Assembly (NCBI GenBank): GCA_046262415.1
Contig: JBHEMU010000113.1
Span: forward strand, 1 to 7,704
Direction of reading: 5' to 3'
Source: JACDAS01 sp046262415
GTDB taxonomy: Bacteria > Actinomycetota > Thermoleophilia > Gaiellales > Gaiellaceae
DNA length: 7,704 nucleotides
Shown here: positions 1 through 5,935 of the stretch, piece by piece
How the letters are laid out: each line of letters begins with the position of its first letter
How positions within the stretch are numbered: the stretch's first letter is position 1
The notes under the pieces: generated by a model
What the model saw: the letters and a program-made list of their open reading frames with translations, nothing else
Told to the model about the DNA's origin: nothing
The model's database searches: none
Translations under genes and position numbers: made by a program

Positions 1-358
1 GGGGCGACGGAGGCGTCTCGTCGGTCGTGGTCGTACCGCCGCCGTGCGTCAGTTCGTAGATCCGCACCTGCAGCGCGCGGTTGATGTCCTCCCTCGCGCT
101 CGAGTACTGGTCGAGATCCTCCAGGTCGCCGAGGTGGTCGATCGCCTCCCGGTAGCAGGCGACCGGATAGCGGCCGTCGATCTTGCCGTCGAGCCAGTCG
201 TTGATCACCGTTCGCCAGCAGGGCGCCGCAGCCGCAGCGGGCGCCGCCGAGCCGCCGAGCAGGGCCAGCCCGGCCAGCGCGCACAGCAGGAATGTCTTCG
301 GAGTCCTCAGCACAGGAAAGGAGCGCCGTTTCGTTTCGGCGCCGGGGCCAGATGTCAT
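1..358 (-). CDS. Small exported protein of unknown function, N-terminal part (runs off the left edge)
   Basis: I do not recognise a named family. The minus frame is open from an ATG at 358 to base 1 (119 codons, no stop), so the C-terminus lies outside the window. Residues 10-22 form a basic n-region (KRR, later R18 and K21), 23-36 a hydrophobic core and 37-46 an Ala/Pro-rich stretch typical of a signal-peptidase I site, so the protein is probably exported. The mature part has two cysteines (C47, C68) that could pair, the stretch WLDGKIDGRYPVACYREAI at 55-73, and an acidic helical stretch to about 103 (SSAREDINRALQ at 86-97). It then enters a Gly/Thr/Pro-rich linker (106-119), as seen before a C-terminal membrane anchor; that anchor is a guess. 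A GTG at 313 would also keep the hydrophobic core but lacks an upstream purine-rich site. The gene diverges from the glycosyltransferase-like gene at 490. My impression is that similar 'CYREAI..L' proteins occur in Thermoleophilia; a search would be needed to confirm this. Confidence 0.72.
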   Translation of the reverse strand, partial: MTSGPGAETKRRSFPVLRTPKTFLLCALAGLALLGGSAAPAAAAAPCWRTVINDWLDGKIDGRYPVACYREAIDHLGDLEDLDQYSSAREDINRALQVRIYELTHGGGTTTTDETPPSP

Positions 359-371
359 TTCCGGGGATTCC

Positions 372-407
372 ACTCTACGCGTGATCGGCCTGCGCCTGCG
401 CAGTCAA
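372..407 (-). promoter_or_regulatory. Candidate promoter of the exported-protein gene, with an abnormal spacer
   Basis: On the minus strand TTGACT (407 to 402) matches the -35 consensus at five of six bases, and TAGAGT (377 to 372) fits the actinobacterial TANNNT -10 pattern. A start about 7 nt after TAGAGT would give a 5' leader of only about 7 nt before the ATG at 358. The spacer between the two boxes is 24 nt, too long for a normal sigma-70-type promoter. Either only one box is real, or the promoter needs an activator. The spacer contains one copy of the 10-bp repeat (381-390) and most of a dyad (390-403). Confidence 0.3.
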
Positions 408-452
408 CCATGCCCATCGTCCCGGACGCCGGTGATCGGCCCGTGATCCGCC
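381..452 (+). repeat. Three phased copies of a 10-bp direct repeat (candidate operator)
   Basis: GTGATCGGCC occurs exactly at 381-390 and 432-441, and a third copy with one mismatch, GTGATCCGCC, lies at 443-452. The start-to-start distances are 51 and 11 bp, close to five turns and one turn of B-DNA, so all three would face the same side of the helix. The right-hand pair ends two bases before the candidate -35 of the plus-strand gene (455-460). The left copy sits inside the candidate minus-strand promoter. This is the arrangement expected of binding sites for a shared regulator of the divergent genes. The regulator is unknown and none is encoded in the window. Confidence 0.45.
390..403. promoter_or_regulatory. 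Perfect 6+2+6 inverted repeat in the divergent control region
   Basis: CTGCGC at 390-395 and GCGCAG at 398-403 are exact reverse complements separated by CT. The dyad begins at the last base of the first 10-bp repeat and its right arm shares two bases with the TTGACT box on the minus strand (402-407). It could be a dimer-binding operator that would block the minus-strand promoter. In DNA this G+C-rich, a 6-bp arm can arise by chance, so the position is the main argument. Confidence 0.3.
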
Positions 453-454
453 GG

Positions 455-482
455 TTAACCCTTTGTGAGGGCGTGCTAGCGT
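455..482 (+). promoter_or_regulatory. Candidate promoter for the glycosyltransferase/ligase operon (probably leaderless)
   Basis: TTAACC (455-460) as a weak -35 is followed after 16 nt by TAGCGT (477-482), which fits the TANNNT -10 pattern. A start 7-8 nt past the -10 falls on 489-490, the latter being the A of the ATG start codon. No Shine-Dalgarno sequence lies close upstream of the ATG; the nearest purine run (467-471) is about 18 nt away. A leaderless mRNA, common in actinobacteria, explains both facts. The 8-bp palindrome GGTTAACC (453-460) overlaps the -35. Confidence 0.42.
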
Positions 483-489
483 CGCGTCC

Positions 490-2517
490 ATGCACGCGGC
501 GGCGCTCGAGCGCGTCCGGGCGCATCCCGGGCTCGCGCTCGCCGGTCTCGTCGCGACGGCCGCCGCCGCGCGCGCGGGGATCGCGACGCAGGTCGAGACG
601 CCCTGGTTCCTCGTCGACGAGCTGATCCACTCCGAGCTGGCGAAGAGCCTCGCGGCGGGCGGGGGCTTCGACGTCCGCGGCGAGCACGTCGCCGTCAGCT
701 ACGTCTACCCGGCGCTGATCGCGCCGGCGTGGTGGGCCGGCTCGATCGCCACGACCTACGTGCTCGCCAAGGCGATCGGCGCGCTCATCATGTCGCTCGC
801 CGCCGTGCCGGTCTACCTCTGGGGCCGGCGGTTCGTCTCACCCCTCGCCGCCCTCGGCGCCGCGGCGCTGACGCTCTGCCTGCCCTGGTTCGTGCTCACC
901 GGGACGCTGATGACCGAGAACGCGTTCTTCCCCGCGTTCGTGACGTCCCTCTTCGCGATCGCGCTCGTGCTCGAGGAGCCGACGAGGAAGCGTCAGGCGT
1001 TCGCGGCGGCCGCGATCGCGGTGGCGACGGCGACCCGCTTCCAGGGCGCCGTGCTGGTGCCGATCCTCGGCGCGGCCGCGCTGACCTGCGCCCTGCTCGA
1101 GCGGCGGCGCGACCGGCTGCTCGCGCTCTGGCCCCTCGGCGCCGCGGCGGCCGTCGCGGCCGCCGGGTACGTAGTCGCGCGGCTCGCCGGCGGGGGGAGC
1201 CTGCTCGGGCTCGGCGTCTACGCGGGCGTTCGGCGGGTCGACTACTCCTTCGGAGGGCAGCTCCGCTGGTCGGCCGACAACCTGGGCGAGCTCGTGCTCG
1301 CGGTCGGCGTCGTCCCCGCGCTCGCGCTCGCGCCGCTCCTGGCCGGGGCGCGGAGGGCACCGGCGGCCGAGCGCGCCTTCCTCGCAGTGACCGCGTCGGC
1401 GCTCGGCTGCCTGGTCGCGCTCGCCGCCGTCGCCTCGAGCTGGGAGCCGGCCGGGATCAAGGAGCGCTACATGTTCCACGCGATGCCGCCCCTGCTGCTC
1501 GCCCTCGTCCTCTGGATCTCGCGCGGCGCGCCGCGCGGGCGCGCCGCGGCGGTCGGGGCGGCCGCGGCGATCGCTCTCGTCGCCGCCCTGCCGCTCCGGC
1601 GGCTCTTCGCCGAGCCGTCGCTCGTCGGCAACGCCTTCGGCCTGCTTCCCTTCGAGCGGCTGGCGCACGCTGCCGGAGGCGTCCCCTCGGCCCGCGCGGC
1701 GGCGATCCTCGGAACGCTCGCCACAGCGGCGCTCTTCCTGCTGCTGCCTCGCCGGCTCACCCCCCTGCTGGCACCGGCCGTCGGCGGCTTCCTGCTCCTC
1801 TCGTCGATACCGGTGTTCACCACGATCCGCAACCAGTCGCGGGCCCTGCGCGACCTCGCCGGCTACGGCGACGAGCCGGCCTGGATCGACGAGGCGATCG
1901 GGAAGCGCGGAAACGCGGTCTTCCTGAACACCTCGAACTTCGAGCCGGAGACGCTCGCGGGTCGCTTCTACGAGCAGTTCGAGCCCGTCTGGGCGGCGGA
2001 GTTCTGGAACCGTAGCCTGCGCGGCGTCGTCAGCCTCGGCCATCAGGAGCCGGCGCCGCTGGCGCAGGGCTCGACGACGCTCGACTGGGCGACGGGAGCT
2101 GTCGTCGGGCAGCGGGCCGATCACGTCGTCGCGCGGCCGCGGTTCCCGCTGGTCGGCGAGCGGCTGGCGGGGGCCGGCGACCTCGAGCTCTGGCGGGTCG
2201 GCGGGCCCGTGCGTCTGGCGGCGGCGACCGAGGGCGTCTTCGCGGACGGCAAGGCGGGAGCGCTGGCGGCCTACTCGCGCTGGGCCCCGGCGCCGGGGGC
2301 GGTCGAGGTCGGCGCGCCCCCGGCGGCGCGCGTCGCGATCGGCCCGCTGGAACCCCTTCCCGGGGGCGGGGCGCGCATCGGTGCGGTCGTCCGGCGGGCC
2401 GTCGTCGGAGCGGGCGGCGCCGTCCTGCTGGCCGCGCCGCGGCCCCCGTTCAGGATCGAGGTCGACGGGGCGGCCCCCGGGCCCGTCAGCTTCAGGCTCG
2501 TGCCCCGCCGTGGGTAG
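490..2517 (+). CDS. Polytopic membrane protein, probable GT-C (GT39/ArnT-like) glycosyltransferase with C-terminal extracytoplasmic domain
   Basis: The 675-residue product has about 11-12 predicted membrane segments between residues 15 and 442, then a largely soluble region of about 230 residues. The first outer loop carries an acidic pair, D43-E44, just after PWF. This is the position where GT-C enzymes that use lipid-phosphate-linked sugars place their catalytic/metal-site acids. The block around residues 85-190 (a Y..AK..GAL helix, LWGRRF at 110-115, LTGTLMTEN at 136-144, TRFQGAVLVPIL at 182-193) resembles family-39-like transferases, with TEN where some members have an E-P pair. The role inferred is transfer of a sugar from a polyprenyl-phosphate donor to a surface glycan, lipid or protein on the outer face. 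The domain from about residue 443 matches no family I know; it may bind glycan. The ATG at 490 is preferred because it fits the promoter. The 3' end overlaps the next gene by 8 nt. Confidence 0.72.
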   Translation: MHAAALERVRAHPGLALAGLVATAAAARAGIATQVETPWFLVDELIHSELAKSLAAGGGFDVRGEHVAVSYVYPALIAPAWWAGSIATTYVLAKAIGALIMSLAAVPVYLWGRRFVSPLAALGAAALTLCLPWFVLTGTLMTENAFFPAFVTSLFAIALVLEEPTRKRQAFAAAAIAVATATRFQGAVLVPILGAAALTCALLERRRDRLLALWPLGAAAAVAAAGYVVARLAGGGSLLGLGVYAGVRRVDYSFGGQLRWSADNLGELVLAVGVVPALALAPLLAGARRAPAAERAFLAVTASALGCLVALAAVASSWEPAGIKERYMFHAMPPLLLALVLWISRGAPRGRAAAVGAAAAIALVAALPLRRLFAEPSLVGNAFGLLPFERLAHAAGGVPSARAAAILGTLATAALFLLLPRRLTPLLAPAVGGFLLLSSIPVFTTIRNQSRALRDLAGYGDEPAWIDEAIGKRGNAVFLNTSNFEPETLAGRFYEQFEPVWAAEFWNRSLRGVVSLGHQEPAPLAQGSTTLDWATGAVVGQRADHVVARPRFPLVGERLAGAGDLELWRVGGPVRLAAATEGVFADGKAGALAAYSRWAPAPGAVEVGAPPAARVAIGPLEPLPGGGARIGAVVRRAVVGAGGAVLLAAPRPPFRIEVDGAAPGPVSFRLVPRRG

Positions 2518-4423
2518 GGCGACGCTCGCGGCCGTGGCCGCGCTCCTCGTCGCGACCCTCTTCTTCGGCGGCGGCTCGAGCGACGAGCCTCTCTTCTGGA
2601 TCGGGTGCGGGGCGATCGCCCTCGCGTCGGCGCTCGGGATCGCGGCGCTCCTCGGCGTCGCGCCCGTCCCCGGGCTCGATGCCGGGGGGCTCGCCTTCGC
2701 CGGCGGCCTGGCCGGCTTCGTCGTCTGGAACGGCGCCTCGATCGGCTGGTCGATCGTGCCCGACCGCTCCTGGGACTACCTGAACCGGGGCCTCGTCTAC
2801 CTCTGCTTCGCGGCCGCCGGCCTCTTCCTCGGCGCCGCCCTGCCGAGAGCGCCGCGCGTCCTCGCCGCAGTCCTCGCGACCCTGCTGGCGCTGGTGCTCG
2901 GGTGGGCGCTCCTGACTCGGGCCGTCCCCGGCCTCTTCCCCGACGGCGTGCGGATCGCCCGGCTGCGCAACCCGATCGGCTACTGGAACGCGCTCGCCCT
3001 GGTCGCGGACATGGCGCTCGCGCTCTCGCTCTGGCTGGCAAGCGGCCCCCGGCGGCTGCGCGCCCGCGGCACGATGCTCGCCTACGCCGCGGTCGTCGTC
3101 CTCTTGCTGACGTACTCGCGGGGCGGGATCGCGGTGGCCGTGGTCGTCGTCGCCGGCTGGCTCCTCCTCGGCCGCGCGCGCGGCCCGAGCACGATCGCCC
3201 TCGCCGTGGCGGTGCCGACCGGGCTCGCCGTGGGGGCGATCGCCTTCGCGCTGCCCGGCCTGGACGCCGGCGAGGCGCACGGCGCCCGCGTCCGCGACGG
3301 GATCCTCTTCGCCCTGACGTTCGTGGCCGGTGCGGTCGTCGTCCGGCTCGCGGGACAGTCGGCGCTGCGGCGGGCCGGGCTGCCCGGCGAGGGCCGGCGG
3401 ACGGCGGTCGCCGCCGCCGCGATGCTCGCCGGCGTGGGCGTCCTGTGCGTCACCGGGCTGGCCGTCCGGGCGGGCGGTCCCGGCGCCTGGTGGCGCGACT
3501 TCACGAACCCGGTCGAGGTCGGCCAGGGCTCGAGCCGGCTCGAGAGCGCGAGCTCCAACAACCGGTGGACCTGGTGGGGCGAGGCCTGGCAGGTGTTCGA
3601 GGGGCGACCGGTGGCCGGCGCCGGCGCGGCGTCGTTCGGAGTCGCGCGGCGGCCGATCCGCGAGAACGAGTCGACCGTGGGCGAGCCGCACAACATGGCG
3701 CTCCAGTTCCTGGCGGAGCTCGGCGTGGTGGGACTCGCCCTCGCGCTGACCGCCGCGGCCGGGGCGGCCGTGGCGGTGCGCTCGACGCTGCGGCGGCTCG
3801 ACGGGGAGGACCGGAGTGCCGCGCTCGCGCTCGCGCTCGGAGCGGCAGCGTACGGCCTGCACGCGCTCGTGGACTACGACTGGGACTTCGTCGCGGTCAC
3901 CGCGCCGGCGCTGCTCGTCCTCGGCTGCCTCGTCGCCGCGGGACGTCGCTCGGTCCGGCTCCGCCGCCGCCCGCTGGCGGCGGCCGGCGTGGCCGTCGTC
4001 GCGCTCGCGGCCGTCTACTCCCTCGGTGCGCCCTGGCTCGCCGACCGGCGGCTCGGCCAGGCGGGCGAGGCACTCGCCCGAGCGCCCGCGGTCGCCGCCG
4101 CGAAGGCCCGCTCGGCGCACCGCCTCAATCCGCTCGCGGTGGAGCCGCTGCACGTCTGGGCCAGCGCCGAGACGCTGCGGGGCGACGACGGGGCGGCCCT
4201 CCGCCTCTACGAGGAGGCGGTCGAGCTCCAGCCCGAGAACTGGGAGACGTGGTACCTGCTCGGCGGCTACGAGTTCGACACGGGCCGCTTCGAGCGGGCC
4301 TGCTACGCGCTCGACCTCGCCTACCGCCTCGACCCCCGCGGCAAGGCCGGCAGGCCGGGCGACCTCCTCGACCAGGTCAAGCAGCGCCTGCCCGGCTGTC
4401 CGGGCGTCAGCGGCCGACGATGA
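2510..4423 (+). CDS. O-antigen ligase / Wzy-type polymerase family membrane protein with TPR-like C-terminus
   Basis: From a GTG at 2510 the product is 637 residues with about 14 membrane segments. Family hallmarks in order are RNPIGYWNA (153-161), TYSRGG (201-206), a large outer loop containing RWTWWGEAW (352-360) and GRPVAGAGAASFG (365-377), then EPHN (392-395) leading into LQFLAELGVVGLAL, and LVDYDWDF (453-460). These match the Wzy/WaaL superfamily (O-antigen ligase domain), which polymerises lipid-linked glycan or moves it to an acceptor outside the membrane. After the last segment (about 488-506), residues 530-612 form two TPR-like helical pairs. The frame stays open upstream to a GTG at 2381, but that part is out-of-frame coding sequence of the previous gene; the GTG at 2510 overlaps that gene's stop by 8 nt and points to translational coupling. 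Polymerase and ligase cannot be told apart from sequence alone. Confidence 0.82.
   Translation: MGRATLAAVAALLVATLFFGGGSSDEPLFWIGCGAIALASALGIAALLGVAPVPGLDAGGLAFAGGLAGFVVWNGASIGWSIVPDRSWDYLNRGLVYLCFAAAGLFLGAALPRAPRVLAAVLATLLALVLGWALLTRAVPGLFPDGVRIARLRNPIGYWNALALVADMALALSLWLASGPRRLRARGTMLAYAAVVVLLLTYSRGGIAVAVVVVAGWLLLGRARGPSTIALAVAVPTGLAVGAIAFALPGLDAGEAHGARVRDGILFALTFVAGAVVVRLAGQSALRRAGLPGEGRRTAVAAAAMLAGVGVLCVTGLAVRAGGPGAWWRDFTNPVEVGQGSSRLESASSNNRWTWWGEAWQVFEGRPVAGAGAASFGVARRPIRENESTVGEPHNMALQFLAELGVVGLALALTAAAGAAVAVRSTLRRLDGEDRSAALALALGAAAYGLHALVDYDWDFVAVTAPALLVLGCLVAAGRRSVRLRRRPLAAAGVAVVALAAVYSLGAPWLADRRLGQAGEALARAPAVAAAKARSAHRLNPLAVEPLHVWASAETLRGDDGAALRLYEEAVELQPENWETWYLLGGYEFDTGRFERACYALDLAYRLDPRGKAGRPGDLLDQVKQRLPGCPGVSGRR
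4390..4405 (-). terminator. GC-only hairpin just past the LytR_C gene stop (candidate terminator)
   Basis: GCCCGG (4390-4395) and CCGGGC (4400-4405) form a perfect 6-bp stem around a CTGT loop. On the minus strand it starts one base after the TGA of the LytR_C gene. On the plus strand it lies in the last codons of the ligase-like gene. There is no T-tract on either side, so it would have to work as the tailless type proposed for actinobacteria, or it may be chance. Confidence 0.3.
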
Positions 4424-4943
4424 GCGCGGCGTGGGCGCTGCGGAGCTCGGCGGGCGTCAGGCCGTCCAGCGGGCCGACGGCGCGGACGCCGAGGTCGCGA
4501 GCCAGGCGGCGGCCCTCGGCGCGGTAGCCCGGCCGGTACATGACGATGCTGCGGGGATGGTCGCGGCGGGCCGCGTTCTCGACGGCGCCGATCAGGTAGC
4601 CGCGGTCCCGCGCGCGCTCGGCCGCGGCGCCTGCCGACCCGGCGATGCCGTTGCCGTTCAGCACGAGCACCGAGGTCTCGCCGCGTGCCAGCTTGAGCCG
4701 CTCGACCGGAGCGCGCCGGCGCTTCGCCTTCCGCCCCGCGGCCGCGGCCGGCGCCGGCTTCGCTCCGGCGACCTTCGCCGGCGCCGGCTTCAGCCCGCGT
4801 AGGTGACGCGAGATCGGCTCGCCGAACAGCGCGACTCCCGCGACGACGAGCAGGACGAGCTCGACCGCCGCGACGGTGCCCGCCACGAGCGTCGCCGTCC
4901 GCCACGGGCGGAGCGCGTCGAGGTGACCGGCCTGGATCTCCAC
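4407..4943 (-). CDS. Single-pass membrane protein with a LytR C-terminal (LytR_C) domain
   Basis: From a GTG at 4943 the product has 178 residues. It has a short cytoplasmic N-terminus, one membrane helix (about 16-40), a basic Pro/Ala/Lys linker with two KPAPA units ten residues apart (52-56 and 62-66) and a KAKRRR patch (72-77). A C-terminal domain follows at 91-177. Its opening SVLVLNGNGIAGSAGAAAE, then a Gly-Tyr strand (115-116), and the closing ALIVG match the LytR_C family, usually found behind the LCP phosphotransferase domain that attaches polymers to peptidoglycan. No LCP domain is present here. The gene lies 43 bp after the epimerase stop on the same strand and is probably co-transcribed with it. 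The start is uncertain: the frame is open further upstream, but only through epimerase coding sequence, and no ATG or GTG lies between the epimerase stop and 4943. The exact role of stand-alone LytR_C proteins is not established. Confidence 0.75.
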   Translation of the reverse strand: MEIQAGHLDALRPWRTATLVAGTVAAVELVLLVVAGVALFGEPISRHLRGLKPAPAKVAGAKPAPAAAAGRKAKRRRAPVERLKLARGETSVLVLNGNGIAGSAGAAAERARDRGYLIGAVENAARRDHPRSIVMYRPGYRAEGRRLARDLGVRAVGPLDGLTPAELRSAHAALIVGR

Positions 4944-4957
4944 GGCGGCGAGGTTCG

Positions 4958-4962
4958 CCTCC
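4958..4962 (-). promoter_or_regulatory. Possible ribosome binding site for the LytR_C gene
   Basis: GGAGG on the minus strand lies 14 nt before the GTG at 4943. The motif is strong but the spacing is longer than usual. It is the only good Shine-Dalgarno match between the epimerase stop and the first plausible start, so it mildly supports the GTG at 4943. Confidence 0.35.
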
Positions 4963-4986
4963 GCGGCCGCGCTTCCTGCCGCGCGT

Positions 4987-5901
4987 CTAGCGCTGCCGAC
5001 CCCCGCGCATCCACGCCCAGGTCTGTCGGAGCCCGGCCTCGAGGTCGAGCTCGGTCTCCCATCCGAGCTCGTCGCGCGCCCGCCCGGGATCGAGCGCGCT
5101 GCGCCGGAGGTCGCCCGCGCGCGCCGGGGCGAGCCCGGGCTCCCGCTGGGAGCCGGTGACCCGCCGGCAGAGGGCGTGCAGCTCGGAGACCGAGGTCTCC
5201 ACGCCGCTTCCCAGGTTGAAGACGCCCGACTCGGCCCGGCTCGCCGCGAGCATCCCGCGGACGACGTCGGCAACGTGGATGAAGTCCCGCGTCTGGCTGC
5301 CGTCGCCGAAGATCTGCGTCTCCTCGCCGGCTGCCATTCGCTCCAGGAAGATCGCGACGACGCCGCCCTCCAGGCTCGCCGACTGCCTGGGGCCGTAGAT
5401 GTTGGCGAAGCGCAGCGTCACGTGGCTAGTCGCGTGGAGCCGGTTCCAGCCGGCCAGATACTCCTCGCCCGCCAGCTTCGAGATGCCGTAGGGGGCGAGC
5501 GGGAGCCGCGGCGCGTCTTCCCGCGCCGGCCCGTCGCATTCGCCGTAGATCGCTCCGCCCGTGGAGGCGAAGAAGACGCGCGTGCCGTGCCGCCGGGCGG
5601 CCTCGAGCACGCGGATCGTCCCGATGACGTTCACCTCGGCGTCGTGCACGGGCCGCTCGACCGAGGTGGGCACGTCGGCCTGCGCGGCGAGGTGGAAGCA
5701 CTCCCGCGGGCGCACCTCGTCGAAGACCGCGTCCGCGTCGGAGCGGATGTCGCCCTCGTGGAAGGTCGCGCCGGCGGCCACGTACTCGCGGCGGCCGGTG
5801 GAGAGGTTGTCGAGCACGTGCACCTCGTCCCCGCGCTCCAGGAGCGCGTCGACGACGTGCGAGCCGACGAAGCCCGCCCCACCGGTGACGACCGCGCGCA
5901 C
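4987..5901 (-). CDS. NAD-dependent sugar-nucleotide epimerase (GalE-like extended SDR)
   Basis: This 304-residue soluble cytoplasmic enzyme of the extended short-chain dehydrogenase family probably interconverts UDP-sugar epimers at C4. The Rossmann motif GGAGFVG (7-13) and D31-N32 of DNLSTG bind NAD. The catalytic set is S113/T114 in FASTGGAIYG plus Y138 and K142 in YGISK. RFANIYGPRQ (164-173), RDFIHVADV (205-213) and a C-terminal LGW block (279-281) are typical of UDP-glucose and UDP-GlcNAc 4-epimerases. Length is nearer the short (about 310-residue) type than E. coli GalE. The start is a GTG at 5901, placed directly by the conserved first strand RAVVTGGAGF. The gene diverges from tmk across 22 bp and is followed 43 bp later by the LytR_C gene. 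It most likely supplies a precursor for the glycan made by the neighbouring membrane proteins. A dehydratase or other epimerase specificity cannot be excluded. Confidence 0.88.
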   Translation of the reverse strand: MRAVVTGGAGFVGSHVVDALLERGDEVHVLDNLSTGRREYVAAGATFHEGDIRSDADAVFDEVRPRECFHLAAQADVPTSVERPVHDAEVNVIGTIRVLEAARRHGTRVFFASTGGAIYGECDGPAREDAPRLPLAPYGISKLAGEEYLAGWNRLHATSHVTLRFANIYGPRQSASLEGGVVAIFLERMAAGEETQIFGDGSQTRDFIHVADVVRGMLAASRAESGVFNLGSGVETSVSELHALCRRVTGSQREPGLAPARAGDLRRSALDPGRARDELGWETELDLEAGLRQTWAWMRGGRQR

Positions 5902-5912
5902 CGCCGTATGCT
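5885..5912 (+). promoter_or_regulatory. Candidate tmk promoter
   Basis: GTGACG (5885-5890, four of six bases match TTGACA) lies 16 nt before TATGCT (5907-5912), which fits TANNNT. A start near 5919 would leave about 5 nt before the ATG at 5924. No Shine-Dalgarno sequence is present in the 22-bp gap, which agrees with a leaderless or nearly leaderless message. The -35 lies inside the first codons of the divergent epimerase gene. Confidence 0.42.
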
Positions 5913-5935
5913 ACGGCCCCTCGATGTTCATCACG
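5908..5935 (-). promoter_or_regulatory. Candidate epimerase promoter, sharing its -10 with the tmk promoter
   Basis: TAGCAT on the minus strand (5913 to 5908) fits TANNNT. Counting 7 nt past its last base lands on 5901, the G of the epimerase GTG start, so the mRNA would be leaderless. A weak GTGATG (5935 to 5930) lies 16 nt upstream as a possible -35, inside the first codons of tmk. Five bases (5908-5912) belong to both this -10 and the tmk -10. Confidence 0.4.

Noticed and set aside
293..358. Twin-arginine (Tat) or lipoprotein signal in the exported protein
   Set aside because: The KRRSF motif is separated from the hydrophobic core by a further basic stretch (R18, K21) rather than preceding it directly. 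C47 follows A-A-P, not a lipobox, so an ordinary Sec signal is more likely.
44..625. Plus-strand open frame of 193 codons covering the left edge and control region
   Set aside because: It runs antisense to the exported-protein gene and through the promoter region and has Arg-rich, featureless translation. The minus frame gives a signal peptide.
838..2124. Long open frame on the minus strand, 428 codons
   Set aside because: It is antisense to the glycosyltransferase-like gene. Its translation is Arg/Glu/Gly-rich with no motif or hydrophobic pattern, as expected from the third-position G/C bias of the real gene.
2492..4153. Long open frame on the minus strand, 553 codons
   Set aside because: It is antisense to the ligase-like gene, of low-complexity composition and without family motifs. 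The plus frame has clear membrane segments and signature motifs.
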